A stretch of DNA of 64,000 nt from Streptomyces sp. NBC_01314. Lineage in GTDB: Bacteria > Actinomycetota > Actinomycetes > Streptomycetales > Streptomycetaceae. Below are positions 1 through 9,149 of the stretch, piece after piece (positions within the stretch are counted from its first letter, which is position 1; the number at the start of each line of letters is the position of its first letter). The stretch covers positions 9,052,001 through 9,116,000 of the forward strand of contig NZ_CP108394.1 of assembly GCF_041435215.1 (NCBI RefSeq). Direction: 5' to 3'. The notes under the pieces are model-generated. The model was not told the DNA's origin, did not search any database, and saw only the letters and a list, made by a program, of their open reading frames with translations. A program made the position numbers and the translations under genes.

Positions 1-498
1 CTGAAGGCAGGCGGCCGCACCGCTCTGCCCGCCTTCACCTCCACCGACTCCCTGGCCCGCTGGGACCCCGCCGCCCGCCCCGTCGCCGTACCCCTGCACC
101 AGGCCCTGCAGGCCGCGGCGCACGAGAAGGCCGACACGATCGTCCTCGACCTCGCGGGCCCCGTCCCCTACGAGCTGACCGGCCGTGCCCTGCTCGCGCT
201 CGCCGAGGGACGCACCACCACCGACCCGCTCGCCGATCCCGCCGTCCTCGACGCCGTACGCTCCGCCGTCGCCGCCGAACCGGCCGTGCTCCGCGCCCAC
301 CTCGGCCCCGGCCAGGCCGACGGCACCCTCGCCCTCGTCCTCGACCCGTCCGCGGGCCCGGCCGAGGCCGCGCGGTCCGTGGCGGGCCGCCTCGCCGCCG
401 ACGAGACACTGCGGGCCCGCCTGGTACGCGGCCTCGACCTGGCACTGCTGCCGGCCGGGGCGACGCCACCGGGCGAGCCCTTGTACGTACGCCAGTGA
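1..498 (+). CDS. SseB family protein, 3' part
   Basis: The reading frame is open from the first base and ends at TGA 496-498, so the start lies outside the window; 165 residues are visible. The visible part is acidic and Ala/Leu-rich, with SseB-type features such as the stretch ALPAFTSTDSL followed by a helix LHQALQAAA. SseB-family proteins are small cytosolic proteins; the family's actinobacterial role is unknown, and I infer none. It lies tail-to-tail with the DUF1844 gene, with 16 bases between stop codons. The family call rests on the C-terminal part only and on its usual position upstream of infC. Confidence 0.65.
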   Translation: MKAGGRTALPAFTSTDSLARWDPAARPVAVPLHQALQAAAHEKADTIVLDLAGPVPYELTGRALLALAEGRTTTDPLADPAVLDAVRSAVAAEPAVLRAHLGPGQADGTLALVLDPSAGPAEAARSVAGRLAADETLRARLVRGLDLALLPAGATPPGEPLYVRQ

Positions 499-514
499 GA
501 GCGGGACCGAAGGC

Positions 515-871
515 CTAGCCGTAGACCGGACCCGTGTACTTCTCGCCCGGGCCCTGACCCGGCTCGTCCGGGACGACCGACGCCTCGCGGAACGCCAGCT
601 GCAGCGACTTCAGACCGTCGCGCAGCGGGGCGGCGTGGAAGGAACTGATCTCGGTCGCGGACGCGTCCAGCAGACCGGCGAGGGCGGCGACCAGCTTGCG
701 GGCCTCGTCCAGGTCCTTGTACTTGTCGCCCTCCTCCGTCAGGCCGAGCTTCACCGCGGCGGCGCTCATCAGGTTGACGGCGACCGTCACGATCACCTCG
801 ACCGCGGGGACCTCGGCGATGTCGCGGGTCATCGAGTCGAAGTCGGGGTTCTCAGGAGGGGTCTCACTCAT
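515..871 (-). CDS. DUF1844 family protein
   Basis: 118-residue small soluble protein. The core is a helical stretch with the typical DUF1844 pattern DFDSMTRDIAEVPAVEVI then a hydrophobic VTVAVNLMSAAAVKLGL, followed by a LDEARKLV helix. Function of the family is unknown. I chose the ATG at 871 giving MSETPPENP; a GTG three codons upstream (880) is possible and has a GGGG tract at better spacing. It is transcribed away from infC, so the 872-1267 gap carries promoters for both directions. Confidence 0.8.
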   Translation of the reverse strand: MSETPPENPDFDSMTRDIAEVPAVEVIVTVAVNLMSAAAVKLGLTEEGDKYKDLDEARKLVAALAGLLDASATEISSFHAAPLRDGLKSLQLAFREASVVPDEPGQGPGEKYTGPVYG

Positions 872-931
872 GCCCCACACGATAGGCCCCGGCGCGTCCG
901 CCCCGACCTGCGGGAGCCCACCGCACTCCGA

Positions 932-961
932 TTGGCACGTCAGGTTTCAACCCGGTATGGT
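932..961 (+). promoter_or_regulatory. Probable housekeeping promoter for infC operon
   Basis: TTGGCA (932-937), 18-base spacer, TATGGT (956-961): a good match to a HrdB-type promoter. It also contains an inverted repeat, TTGGCAC (932-938) with GTGCCAA (963-969), which spans the -10 and could be an operator. A start near 968 would give infC a leader of about 300 nt. Confidence 0.55.
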
Positions 962-1149
962 GGTGCCAACGACCGGCTGGACACCTGTGTGTCCGGCCCG
1001 CAAGTGGAGGCTCCGAACTCCCACCTGACTGTCCCCCCGGGACGGCAGGTCACCCGGTCAGACGGCCCCCACCGTTCCGTACGGACGGTGGAGTCGTCCG
1101 AGTTTGCGCCCCGCGGTACACCCGCGGCGGTGCTCCGGCAGTACAAGGA

Positions 1150-1180
1150 GCCCCGCCTGTGTCCCGTCCGGGGCATTTTT
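1150..1180 (+). terminator. Terminator-like hairpin in infC leader (possible attenuator)
   Basis: Perfect 6-bp stem GCCCCG (1150-1155) / CGGGGC (1169-1174) with a 13-base loop, followed directly by ATTTTT. It lies inside the presumed leader, 88 bases before the infC start, so it would act as an attenuator rather than an operon end. T-tailed hairpins are uncommon in this GC-rich genome. Confidence 0.55.
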
Positions 1181-1203
1181 CATGGCTCCTGACGGTTGGT
1201 CTC

Positions 1204-1220
1204 TATGTCAACCAGACATA
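1204..1220 (+). promoter_or_regulatory. Hairpin just upstream of infC
   Basis: Perfect stem TATGTC / GACATA with loop AACCA. It sits between the attenuator-like hairpin and the AGGAGG of infC and could affect ribosome access. Function inferred only from position. Confidence 0.4.
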
Positions 1221-1267
1221 ACACGGCGGTCCGCCAGACCGGCGTGTGGTGCTACCGAGGAGGATCC

Positions 1268-1981
1268 ATCAGCACCGAGCCCCGCATCAACGACCGGATT
1301 CGCGTTCCCGAAGTGCGACTTGTCGGTCCCAGCGGCGAGCAGGTCGGGATTGTTCCGCTTGCCAAGGCCCTGGAGCTTGCGCAGGAGTACGACCTCGACC
1401 TGGTCGAGGTGGCGGCGAGCGCGCGCCCGCCGGTCTGCAAGCTCATGGACTACGGGAAGTTCAAGTACGAGTCGGCCATGAAGGCCCGTGAGGCGCGCAA
1501 GAACCAGGCGCACACGGTCATCAAGGAAATGAAGCTCCGGCCGAAGATCGACCCGCACGACTACGACACCAAAAAGGGTCACGTCGTCCGGTTCCTCAAG
1601 CAGGGCGACAAGGTCAAGATCACGATCATGTTCCGTGGTCGCGAGCAGTCCCGGCCCGAGCTGGGCTACCGACTGCTGCAGCGGCTCGCAACGGACGTCG
1701 AGGACCTCGGGTTCATCGAGTCGAACCCGAAGCAGGACGGCCGGAACATGATCATGGTTCTCGGTCCGCACAAGAAGAAGACCGAGGCGATGGCCGAGGC
1801 CCGGCAGGCGCAGGAAGCCCGCAAGGCGGAAGCGAAGGCCAACCCCGGCAAGTCACAGAACGCCGCCGAGAGCGAGTTCGCCGACGCCGAGTTCACCGAC
1901 GCCGAGGACACCGACGCCGAGGACACCGACGTGGAGCACGTCGAGGCCGAGGCGCCGGCCGAGGAGCCTGCCGAGGCGTAA
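1268..1981 (+). CDS. infC: Translation initiation factor IF-3
   Basis: IF-3 binds the 30S subunit and checks start-codon/initiator-tRNA pairing. The protein has the IF-3 N domain ([44 protein letters not shown]) and C domain (VKEMK-type motif [28 protein letters not shown]), then an acidic tail of about 45 residues made of DAE/DTE-type repeats. I place the start at ATC 1268: AGGAGG lies at 1258-1263 and translation then begins at the family's normal N terminus. infC using a rare AUU/AUC start as an autoregulatory device is known in Escherichia coli. A GTG at 1244 in frame (MWCYRGGS...) would translate through the Shine-Dalgarno and is less likely. First gene of infC-rpmI-rplT; 237 residues from ATC. 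Confidence 0.95.
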   Translation: MSTEPRINDRIRVPEVRLVGPSGEQVGIVPLAKALELAQEYDLDLVEVAASARPPVCKLMDYGKFKYESAMKAREARKNQAHTVIKEMKLRPKIDPHDYDTKKGHVVRFLKQGDKVKITIMFRGREQSRPELGYRLLQRLATDVEDLGFIESNPKQDGRNMIMVLGPHKKKTEAMAEARQAQEARKAEAKANPGKSQNAAESEFADAEFTDAEDTDAEDTDVEHVEAEAPAEEPAEA

Positions 1982-2007
1982 GTCCCCAGGACGCGAGTCC
2001 GGGGGAA

Positions 2008-2028
2008 ACCCTGGACACCGTCCAGGGT
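2008..2028 (+). promoter_or_regulatory. Perfect hairpin between infC and rpmI (1)
   Basis: ACCCTGGAC / GTCCAGGGT, 9 bp, 3-base loop, 27 bases after the infC stop. No T tail, so a processing or mRNA-stabilising element, or a protein binding site, is more likely than a strong terminator. Confidence 0.5.
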
Positions 2029-2055
2029 GTCAACCGATAGAAATGACGTTCCGTC

Positions 2056-2079
2056 GTGCCCGGTTTCGCGACCGGGCAC
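2056..2079 (+). promoter_or_regulatory. Perfect hairpin between infC and rpmI (2)
   Basis: GTGCCCGGT / ACCGGGCAC, 9 bp, loop TTCGCG, ending 15 bases before the rpmI Shine-Dalgarno GAGGAG. Together with the hairpin at 2008 it could separate infC expression from rpmI-rplT or serve as an L20/L35 feedback site. Confidence 0.5.
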
Positions 2080-2111
2080 CGGAACGCCACTGACGAGGAG
2101 AGAACGGCGCT

Positions 2112-2306
2112 ATGCCGAAGAACAAGTCGCACAGCGGTGCCAGCAAGCGCTTCAAGATCACCGGCTCCGGCAAGGTGCTCCGTGAGCGCGCCGGCAAGCG
2201 CCACTACCTCGAGCACAAGTCGTCCCGCGTGACGCGTCGCCTCACCGGCAACGCCGAGATGGCCCCGGGCGACGCCGCGAAGATCAAGAAGCTTCTCGGC
2301 AAGTGA
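2112..2306 (+). CDS. rpmI: 50S ribosomal protein L35
   Basis: 64 residues, the normal L35 size, strongly basic. The family pattern is complete: [20 protein letters not shown] at the N terminus, then [17 protein letters not shown] and a C-terminal KKLLGK. A GAGGAG Shine-Dalgarno lies at 2095-2100. It binds 23S rRNA in the large subunit. Middle gene of infC-rpmI-rplT, separated from infC by two perfect hairpins and from rplT by 113 bases. Confidence 0.98.
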   Translation: MPKNKSHSGASKRFKITGSGKVLRERAGKRHYLEHKSSRVTRRLTGNAEMAPGDAAKIKKLLGK

Positions 2307-2419
2307 CACTACGGCGCCTGATCAACCGATCGAAGCGCGCCGTACGTACGTCAGGACCGGGACCCAATCGATTTCGGGTCGTGTGAGGACACCACGGCCC
2401 CGCTACAAGGAGTCAAAAA

Positions 2420-2803
2420 GTGGCACGCGTCAAGCGGGCAGTCAACGCCCACAAGAAGCGCCGGGCGATTCTCGAAGCCGCCTCCGGCTACCGCGGTCAG
2501 CGTTCGCGCCTGTACCGCAAGGCCAAGGAGCAGGTCACCCACTCGCTCGTCTACAACTACAACGACCGCAAGAAGCGCAAGGGCGACTTCCGTCAGCTGT
2601 GGATCCAGCGCATCAACGCTGCGGCCCGCCAGAACGGCATGACGTACAACCGCCTCATCCAGGGTCTGAAGGCCGCCAACATCGAGGTGGACCGCAAGAT
2701 CCTCGCGGAGCTGGCCGTCAACGACGCCACCGCGTTCGCCGCGCTGGTCGAGGTGGCGCAGAAGGCACTGCCTGCGGACGTGAACGCGCCCAAGGCTGCG
2801 TGA
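2420..2803 (+). CDS. rplT: 50S ribosomal protein L20
   Basis: 127 residues, full-length L20, needed early in large-subunit assembly. It starts with GTG giving [15 protein letters not shown] and contains [15 protein letters not shown], the conserved RRKRKGDFR-like segment (here [19 protein letters not shown]) and the C-terminal [19 protein letters not shown] precedes the start. L20 is the classical repressor of this operon in other bacteria, through leader or intergenic RNA. Operon end, followed by a strong hairpin at 2838. Confidence 0.98.
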   Translation: MARVKRAVNAHKKRRAILEAASGYRGQRSRLYRKAKEQVTHSLVYNYNDRKKRKGDFRQLWIQRINAAARQNGMTYNRLIQGLKAANIEVDRKILAELAVNDATAFAALVEVAQKALPADVNAPKAA

Positions 2804-2837
2804 CGCTCGCGCCGGCTCGAGCCGCGTGTGTTGTGAA

Positions 2838-2872
2838 CCGGACCCGCAGGTGCTCGCCGCCTGCGGGTCCGG
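2838..2872 (+). terminator. Terminator after rplT
   Basis: Perfect 13-bp stem CCGGACCCGCAGG / CCTGCGGGTCCGG with a 9-base loop, 35 bases past the rplT stop; followed by GCGTTCT, not a clean T run, as usual for Streptomyces terminators. Confidence 0.75.
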
Positions 2873-2914
2873 GCGTTCTGGGTGCGTTGTCGGGTGCGGG
2901 TGCGTGGGGCTTCT

Positions 2915-3008
2915 CGCGCAGTTCCCCGCGCCCCTGAAAAGCGGGGCTGCGCCCGCGCTTTTCGGCCCGCCAGGGCCGTTGTCCTTCAGGGGCGCGGGGA
3001 ACCGCGCG
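2915..3008 (+). repeat. Inverted pair of the dispersed GGGGCGCGGGGAAC repeat
   Basis: Two copies in opposite orientation: 2915-2938 and 2985-3008 are 24-base inverted repeats with one mismatch, enclosing 46 bases. Transcribed, this would fold into a very stable stem. The core matches copies at 8951, 37739, 41139 and 57998. It separates rplT from the TrmH gene. Confidence 0.85.
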
Positions 3009-3079
3009 ACCAGCCACCACCGGACCCGCGCTCGCCAACGAAACGAACCCCCCGAGCTCTCCGATCCAAAAGGTGACCC

Positions 3080-3922
3080 ATGCCCGCCCCCGAGTTGATC
3101 TCCCCGCGCTCCGCCCGTGTCTCCGCCGCCCGGCGGCTCGCGAAGCGGAACTCCCGGGGGAAGGACCGCCTGTTCCTGGCGGAGGGGCCGCAGGCCGTGC
3201 GGGAGGCCGCCGGGCACGCGGACACACTGGTCGAGCTGTTCGCCACGGTCGAGGCCGCGGATCGGTACGCCGACATCGTCGCGGTGGCCCGCGCGGCCGG
3301 CGCCCGCGTGCACCTCGCCGACGAGGCGGTCGTCGCCGACATCTCCACCACCGTCACCCCGCAGGGCCTCGTCGGGATCTGCCGGTTCCTCGACACCCCC
3401 TTCGAGGAGATCCTGAAGAGCCGTCCCAAGCTCGTCGCCGTGCTCGCCCACGTCCGTGACCCCGGTAACGCCGGCACCGTACTGCGCTGCGCCGACGCCG
3501 CCGGGGCCGAGGCCGTCGTGCTCACCGACGCGTCCGTGGACCTCTACAACCCCAAGGCCGTGCGCGCCTCTGTCGGGTCGCTGTTCCACCTGCCCGTCGC
3601 CGTCGGTGTGCCCGTCGAGGAGGCCGTGGCGGGGCTCAAGGACGCCGGGGTGCGCATTCTCGCCGCCGACGGTGCGGGGCAGGACGACCTCGACGACGAG
3701 CTGGACAAGGGGACCATGGGCGGACCCACGGCCTGGGTGTTCGGGAACGAGGCGTGGGGGCTGCCCGAGGAGACGCGGGAGCTGGCCGACGCCGTCGTAC
3801 GCGTACCGATCCACGGAAAGGCGGAAAGCCTGAACCTGGCGACCGCCGCCGCCGTATGTCTCTACGCGTCCGCCCGTGCACAGCGCGCCTTCGGAGGGTG
3901 CCGCACCGTCACGCCCAGCTAG
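3080..3922 (+). CDS. TrmH/SpoU-family RNA 2'-O-ribose methyltransferase
   Basis: 280 residues. Transfers a methyl group from S-adenosylmethionine to a ribose 2'-OH in rRNA or tRNA. The N-terminal substrate-binding domain has the typical RRLAKRNSRGKDRLFLAEGP; the C-terminal trefoil-knot SPOUT domain has HVRDPGNAGTVLRCADAAGA (motif 1), the motif FGNEAWGLPEE near residue 221 and the closing VPIHGKAESLNLATAAAVCLY (motif 3). The target base cannot be read from sequence; this position, beside rplT and pheST, is usual in streptomycetes and suggests 23S rRNA. It stands alone, with a short gap to the sensor kinase. A second TrmH-type gene lies at 57149. Confidence 0.9.
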   Translation: MPAPELISPRSARVSAARRLAKRNSRGKDRLFLAEGPQAVREAAGHADTLVELFATVEAADRYADIVAVARAAGARVHLADEAVVADISTTVTPQGLVGICRFLDTPFEEILKSRPKLVAVLAHVRDPGNAGTVLRCADAAGAEAVVLTDASVDLYNPKAVRASVGSLFHLPVAVGVPVEEAVAGLKDAGVRILAADGAGQDDLDDELDKGTMGGPTAWVFGNEAWGLPEETRELADAVVRVPIHGKAESLNLATAAAVCLYASARAQRAFGGCRTVTPS

Positions 3923-3975
3923 TAGGGTGACGGGCTCGGGGGCCCACTGCACAACGCGAGAGGTGGGGTACGGGG

Positions 3976-5112
3976 ATGAGGGTCGGCACGAGCAGCGCAC
4001 TGGGGGCACGGGACGTGCTCGCCACCTCCGCGGCCCGGCAGGATGATCTCGCCGAGCTCGGTATCGACCCCGACGACCTCCCCGACGGACTGGTCGTGGC
4101 CGACGAGAACGGCCGCGTGATCTGCTTCAACGCCGCCGCCGCCCGGATCACCGCCACCCCCGCCGCCGAGGCCCTCGGCCGCCCCCTCGAATGGGCCCTC
4201 CCCTTAGAAGACCTCGAAGGCCGCCGCTGGTGGCAGCTGACCGACCCGTACGGGGGGCTCGCGATCCGGGTCGGACAGCCCGAGCGGAACCTGCTCCTGC
4301 CCGGGGCGCGCGAGATCCTCGTGTCGGCCCGCTACATCCGGACGGAGCCGAAGGGCCCCGTCCGCCGGGTCGTCGTCTCCCTGCGCGACACCGAGGCCCG
4401 GCGCCGCACCGAGCGCAGCCACGCCGAACTGATCGCCACCGTGGCCCATGAACTGCGGTCGCCGCTGACGTCGGTCAAGGGGTTCACCGCGACGCTGCTC
4501 GCCAAGTGGGAGCGGTTCACGGACGACCAGAAGAAGCTGATGCTGGAGACCGTGGACGCCGACGCCAACCGGGTCACGCGGCTCATCGCCGAACTGCTGG
4601 ACATCTCCAGGATCGACTCCGGGCGGCTCGAAGTGCGCAGGCAGCCCGTGGACATAGGCGCGGCCGTCGGACGGCACATCCAGGCGTACGTCGCCGCGGG
4701 CCAGCCCGCCGACCGGTTCCTGCTGCGGATCGAGCAGCCGCTGCCCGCCCTGTGGGCCGACCCGGACAAGATCGACCAGGTGCTCAGCAACCTGCTGGAA
4801 AATGCGGTGCGGCACGGCGAGGGAACCGTCACGATTGACGTCATGCCCACGGCGTCCCCCCGGGAGGGGGAGGACACCGGTACGTCGGTCACGGTGAGCG
4901 ACGAGGGCAGTGGCATCCCGGAGGAGTCCATGAACCGCGTCTTCACCCGCTTCTGGCGGGGCAGCAAGCGCGGCGGCACCGGCCTCGGGCTGTACATCGT
5001 CAAGGGCATCGTCGAAGCCCACGGCGGCACCATCACGGTCGGACGCGCCCCCGTCGGCGGCGCCGAGTTCCGATTTACGCTGCCCGTGGCGGCCCCGGCC
5101 TATCTGGCCTGA
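3976..5112 (+). CDS. Cytosolic PAS-type sensor histidine kinase (orphan)
   Basis: 378 residues with no signal peptide or membrane segment. Order: PAS-like domain (about 35-140; DGLVVADENGRVICFNAAAA), dimerisation/phosphoacceptor box with His158 in VAHELRSPLTSVKG, then the HATPase with N box NLLENAVRHG (about 272), G1 SDEGSGIP, F box FTRFWRG and G2 GGTGLGLYIVKG. All catalytic motifs are intact, so it should autophosphorylate. No response regulator gene is adjacent, so its partner is elsewhere. GAGAGGTGGGG precedes the ATG. The signal is unknown; a soluble PAS domain suggests an internal redox or metabolite cue. Confidence 0.92.
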   Translation: MRVGTSSALGARDVLATSAARQDDLAELGIDPDDLPDGLVVADENGRVICFNAAAARITATPAAEALGRPLEWALPLEDLEGRRWWQLTDPYGGLAIRVGQPERNLLLPGAREILVSARYIRTEPKGPVRRVVVSLRDTEARRRTERSHAELIATVAHELRSPLTSVKGFTATLLAKWERFTDDQKKLMLETVDADANRVTRLIAELLDISRIDSGRLEVRRQPVDIGAAVGRHIQAYVAAGQPADRFLLRIEQPLPALWADPDKIDQVLSNLLENAVRHGEGTVTIDVMPTASPREGEDTGTSVTVSDEGSGIPEESMNRVFTRFWRGSKRGGTGLGLYIVKGIVEAHGGTITVGRAPVGGAEFRFTLPVAAPAYLA

Positions 5113-5264
5113 GCACCACGGGCGCGTTCGTTCACCCCCCACCCCGTTAGACTCGGCCTTTGGCACCTATGCGTCCCACAAACGTGTCCCAACAGCGGAG
5201 ACGGGTCGTCCGCGAGTCGCTGTGACGGGGACCTTCAGCCAGCCAACCGGAAGTACGGGAAGAG

Positions 5265-6386
5265 ATGTCGGCACCGAATAAGTCGTACGACCCTGTAGAG
5301 GTCGAGGCCTTGAAACCGGAAGAGATCGAGCGCATGCGGGACGAGGCGCTCGCCGCCTTCACCGCCGCGGACTCCCTCGACGCACTCCAGGAGGCCAAGG
5401 TCGCCCACACCGGCGGCACCTCTCCGCTGGCCCTCGCCAACCGCGAGATCGGCGCCCTGCCCCCGCAGGCCAAGGCCACCGCGGGCAAGCTGGTCGGCCA
5501 GGCCCGGGGCGCGGTGAACAAGGGCCTCGCCGCCCGCCAGACCGAGCTGGAGGCCGAGCGCGACGCCCGGGTGCTCGTCGAGGAGGCCGTGGACGTCACG
5601 CTGCCGTACGACCGCGTGCCGGCCGGCGCCCGCCACCCGCTCACCACCCTGTCGGAGCGCATCGAGGACATCTTCGTGGCCATGGGCTACGAGGTCGCCG
5701 AGGGCCCCCAGGTCGAGGCCGAGTGGTTCAACTTCGACGCCCTCAACATCGGCCCGGACCACCCGGCCCGGGGCGAGGCCGACACCTTCTTCGTGCAGGG
5801 CCCCGAGGGCGGCACCGAGTCCGGCGTCGTGCTGCGCACCCACACCTCGCCCGTGCAGATCCGCTCCCTGCTCGACCGCGAGCTGCCGGTGTACGTGATC
5901 TGTCCCGGCGTCGTCTACCGCACCGACGAGCTGGACGCCACGCACACCCCGGTCTTCCGCCAGGTCGAGCTGCTGGCCGTCGACGAGGGCCTCACCATGG
6001 CCGACCTCAAGGGCACGATGGACCACATGGTCCAGGCCCTGTTCGGCGAGGGCATGAAGACCCGGCTGCGGCCGAACTTCTTCCCGTTCACCGAGCCGTC
6101 CGCCGAGATGGACATGGTGTGCTACGTCTGCCGCGGCGAGTCCGTCGGCAACCCCGACCGCCCCTGCCGTACCTGCTCCAGCGAGGGCTGGATCGAACTC
6201 GGCGGCTGCGGCATGGTCAACCCCAAGGTGCTCACCGCCTGCGGCGTCGACCCCGAGAAGTACAGCGGATTCGCCTTCGGGTTCGGCATCGAGCGGATGC
6301 TGATGTTCCGCCACAACGTCGAAGACATGCGAGACATGGTCGAGGGTGACGTCCGGTTCACCCGGCCGTTCGGGATGGAGATCTGA
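5265..6386 (+). CDS. pheS: Phenylalanyl-tRNA synthetase alpha subunit
   Basis: 373 residues. Catalytic subunit of the (alpha-beta)2 enzyme that charges tRNA-Phe with phenylalanine. N-terminal coiled coil (about 1-100), then class II catalytic core: motif 1 around [20 protein letters not shown], motif 2 around [17 protein letters not shown], and motif 3 [13 protein letters not shown] near the C terminus. It has a Cys-rich insertion (about 285-330: [23 protein letters not shown]), common in actinobacterial PheS. Stop and pheT start overlap as ATGA-type, indicating translational coupling. No Phe-rich attenuator peptide is visible in the 150-base upstream gap. Confidence 0.97.
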   Translation: MSAPNKSYDPVEVEALKPEEIERMRDEALAAFTAADSLDALQEAKVAHTGGTSPLALANREIGALPPQAKATAGKLVGQARGAVNKGLAARQTELEAERDARVLVEEAVDVTLPYDRVPAGARHPLTTLSERIEDIFVAMGYEVAEGPQVEAEWFNFDALNIGPDHPARGEADTFFVQGPEGGTESGVVLRTHTSPVQIRSLLDRELPVYVICPGVVYRTDELDATHTPVFRQVELLAVDEGLTMADLKGTMDHMVQALFGEGMKTRLRPNFFPFTEPSAEMDMVCYVCRGESVGNPDRPCRTCSSEGWIELGGCGMVNPKVLTACGVDPEKYSGFAFGFGIERMLMFRHNVEDMRDMVEGDVRFTRPFGMEI

Positions 6387-8899
6387 TGCGGGTCCCGCTT
6401 TCCTGGCTGCGGGAGTACGTCGACCTGCCGGCCAACCAGACCGGCCGTGACGTCCAGGCCAAGCTCATCTCCGCCGGCCTGGAGGTCGAGTCGGTCGAGC
6501 AGCTCGGCGACGGCCTCAAGGGCCCCCTCGTCGTCGGCCGGGTGCTGACCATCGAGGAGCTGACGGAGTTCAAGAAGCCGATCCGCTTCTGCACCGTCGA
6601 CGTCGGCACCGCCAACGGCACCGGCGAGCCGCAGGAGATCGTCTGCGGCGCGCGCAACTTCGCGGTGGGCGACAAGGTCGTGGTCGTCCTCCCCGGCGCC
6701 GAACTGCCCGGCGGCTTCGCCATTTCCGCCCGCAAGACGTACGGCCGCAACTCGCACGGCATGATCTGCTCCAGCGACGAGCTGGGCATGGGCGACGACG
6801 GCACCAAGGGCATCATCGTGCTGCCGCCGGAGACCGAGGTCGGCAAGGACGCCGTCGAGCTGCTGGAGCTCGTCGACGAGGTCCTCGACATCGCCGTCAC
6901 CGCCAACCGCGGCGACTGCCTGTCGATCCGGGGCGTCGCCCGCGAGACAGCCATCGCCTATGGTCTGCCGCTGCGTGACCCGGCGCTCCTGGACGTGCCG
7001 GGCCCGAACGCGTTCGGCCACCCCGTCCAGGTCGCCGACCCGCTCGGCTGCGACCGCTTCACCGCCCGCACCGTCACCGGGCTCGACCCCGAGACGCGCT
7101 CCCCGATCTGGCTCAAGCGCCGACTGCAGAAGGTCGGCATGCGCCCGATCTCGCTCGCCGTCGACATCACCAACTACGTGATGATGGAGCTGGGCCAGCC
7201 GCTGCACGCCTACGACCGCTCCCTCGTCCAGGGCACGATCGGTGTGCGCCGGGCCGAGGAGGGCGAGAAGATCGTCACCCTCGACGGCACCACCCGCACC
7301 CTGCACGCCGAGGATCTGGTGATCACCGACGAGCGCGGCCCCATCGGCCTCGCCGGGGTCATGGGCGGCGCCAACACCGAGATCGCCGACCACGACGATC
7401 TGGAGAACGCCTCGGCCGACGTCGTCATCGAGGCCGCCCACTTCGACCAGGTCGCCATCGCGCGCACGGCCCGCCGGCACAAGCTGTCCTCGGAGGCGTC
7501 CCGCCGCTTCGAGCGCGGCGTCGACCCGCTGGCAGCGGCCGCCGCCGCCCAGCGCACCGTCGACCTGCTGGTGCTCCTCGCGGGCGGCACGGCCGACGCG
7601 GGCGTCACCGAGGTGACCGCCCCGTCCGCGCCGCACACGATCACCGTCCCGGCGAACCACCCGGACAGGGTCGCGGGCGTCGACTACGGCCGCGAGACCG
7701 TCGTACGCCGCCTCCAGGAGGTCGGCTGCGACGTCTACGGGAAGGACGACCTGATCGTCACCGTGCCGTCCTGGCGGCCCGACCTTGCCGAGGTCAACGA
7801 CCTCGCCGAGGAGGTCATCCGTCTGGAGGGCTACGAGAACCTGCCCTCCACGCTCCCCAAGCCCCCCTCGGGCCGTGGCCTGACCCACCGGCAGCGGCTG
7901 CACCGCCGGGTCGGCCGGGCGCTGGCCGGCGCCGGATACGTCGAGGCGCCCAACTACCCGTTCATCGCCGAGCAGGTCTTCGACCAGCTCGGCCTGGACG
8001 CCGACGACCCGGCCCGCCGTGTCGTCAAGCTGACCAACCCGCTCAACGACGAGGAGCCCGCGCTCCGTACGACGCTGCTGCCGGGCCTGCTCGGTGCGCT
8101 GCGACGCAACGACGGGCGGGGCTCGCACGACCTGGCCCTGTTCGAGACCGGGCTGGTGTTCCTCCCGCGCGCGGAGCAGCGCGTCGCCGTCGCGCTGCCG
8201 GTCGACCGCCGGCCCACCGACGAGGAGATCGCGACGCTGAACGCCGCGCTGCCCGAGCAGCCGCGTCACGTCGCCGTCGTCGTCGCCGGAGCCCGTGAGC
8301 AGGCCGGTTGGTGGGGCAAGGGCCGTCCGGCGGACTGGGCCGACACCGTCGAGGCGGGGCGCGCGATCGCGCGCGAGGCCGGTGCCGAACTGGTCGTCCG
8401 CAAGGGGCAGTACGGTCCCTGGCACCCGGGCCGGTGCGCCGAGTTCGTGGTCGTCGTGGACGGCACCGAGCGGGTCGTCGGCCACGCCGGTGAGCTGCAC
8501 CCGCGCGTGCTCAAGGCGCTCGGGCTGCCGGCCCGTACCGCCGCGATGGAGATCGACGTGGACGCGCTGGAGCAGGTGGGGGCCAGCACCCCGCAGGCGC
8601 CGAGCATCTCGTCGTTCCCCGTCGCCACGCAGGATGTCGCGCTGGTGGTCGACGCGTTCGTGCCGCACGCCGACGTGGAGGCCGCGCTGCGTGAGGGTGC
8701 GGGTGAACTGCTGGAGGGCATCCGGCTGTTCGACGTCTACGAGAACGCGGAGCAGTTGGGTGACGGGCGGAAGTCGCTGGCGTACGCCCTCCGCTTCAGG
8801 GCCGGGGATCGCACGCTGACCGTCGACGAGGCTTCGGCGGCCCGGGACGCGGCGGTCGCCCTCGCGGGCGAGCGTACGGGGGCCGTGCTTCGTAGTTAG
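6386..8899 (+). CDS. pheT: Phenylalanyl-tRNA synthetase beta subunit
   Basis: 837 residues, full length. Order: tRNA-binding OB domain (about 40-150; [21 protein letters not shown]), B3/B4 editing domain (about 215-400; [27 protein letters not shown]), B5 domain, class II-like non-catalytic core ([21 protein letters not shown]) and the C-terminal ferredoxin-fold anticodon-binding domain ([17 protein letters not shown]). Editing clears Tyr-tRNA-Phe. The ATG overlaps the last codons of pheS. Followed by a dispersed repeat copy at 8951. Confidence 0.97.
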   Translation: MRVPLSWLREYVDLPANQTGRDVQAKLISAGLEVESVEQLGDGLKGPLVVGRVLTIEELTEFKKPIRFCTVDVGTANGTGEPQEIVCGARNFAVGDKVVVVLPGAELPGGFAISARKTYGRNSHGMICSSDELGMGDDGTKGIIVLPPETEVGKDAVELLELVDEVLDIAVTANRGDCLSIRGVARETAIAYGLPLRDPALLDVPGPNAFGHPVQVADPLGCDRFTARTVTGLDPETRSPIWLKRRLQKVGMRPISLAVDITNYVMMELGQPLHAYDRSLVQGTIGVRRAEEGEKIVTLDGTTRTLHAEDLVITDERGPIGLAGVMGGANTEIADHDDLENASADVVIEAAHFDQVAIARTARRHKLSSEASRRFERGVDPLAAAAAAQRTVDLLVLLAGGTADAGVTEVTAPSAPHTITVPANHPDRVAGVDYGRETVVRRLQEVGCDVYGKDDLIVTVPSWRPDLAEVNDLAEEVIRLEGYENLPSTLPKPPSGRGLTHRQRLHRRVGRALAGAGYVEAPNYPFIAEQVFDQLGLDADDPARRVVKLTNPLNDEEPALRTTLLPGLLGALRRNDGRGSHDLALFETGLVFLPRAEQRVAVALPVDRRPTDEEIATLNAALPEQPRHVAVVVAGAREQAGWWGKGRPADWADTVEAGRAIAREAGAELVVRKGQYGPWHPGRCAEFVVVVDGTERVVGHAGELHPRVLKALGLPARTAAMEIDVDALEQVGASTPQAPSISSFPVATQDVALVVDAFVPHADVEAALREGAGELLEGIRLFDVYENAEQLGDGRKSLAYALRFRAGDRTLTVDEASAARDAAVALAGERTGAVLRS

Positions 8900-8950
8900 G
8901 GCGCCCAGGGGGTGGGGGACTGCGCGTTGAGGGCGGCTGCGGGTTCGTCG

Positions 8951-8981
8951 TGGCTGGTCGCGCGGTTCCCCACGCCCCTTG
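8951..8981 (-). repeat. Dispersed repeat copy after pheT
   Basis: CTGGTCGCGCGGTTCCCC followed by ACGCCCCTTG is the reverse complement of the GGGGCGCGGGGAACTGCGCGACCAG family, with several changes. It lies 51 bases past the pheT stop in the 250-base gap before the phosphatase gene, a gap that otherwise shows only a small TCACTC/GAGTGA hairpin (9033-9048). Confidence 0.75.
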
Positions 8982-9149
8982 TGAGGGGGGCAAGTCCTCC
9001 ACGCCCCCCAACGAGCCCTCTCCGCAGACACCTCACTCATTCGAGTGACAACTGCGGGTGATCTCCCCAATCCGGGCATGCGGTGGACAGAATCGGACCG
9101 GCCTTTCGGGGCCGTACACGCTGTCCGGGCCTGATGGGGGGCCAACGGC

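Larger units (their letters stand above)
872..1267 (+). other. infC leader and upstream gap
   Basis: About 400 bases without a gene. Besides the promoter it holds, in order, a GC palindrome CCGCGG-TACAC-CCGCGG (near 1112-1128), a terminator-like hairpin with a T tail (1150-1180), a TATGTC/GACATA hairpin (1204-1220) and the Shine-Dalgarno AGGAGG (1258-1263). Long structured leaders in front of infC-rpmI-rplT are known autoregulatory targets in other phyla; that this one works so is inference. Confidence 0.6.

Noticed and set aside
5113..5264. T-box or Phe-rich attenuator peptide before pheST
   Set aside because: No Phe codon run, no T-box sequence and no terminator/antiterminator pair in the 150-base gap.
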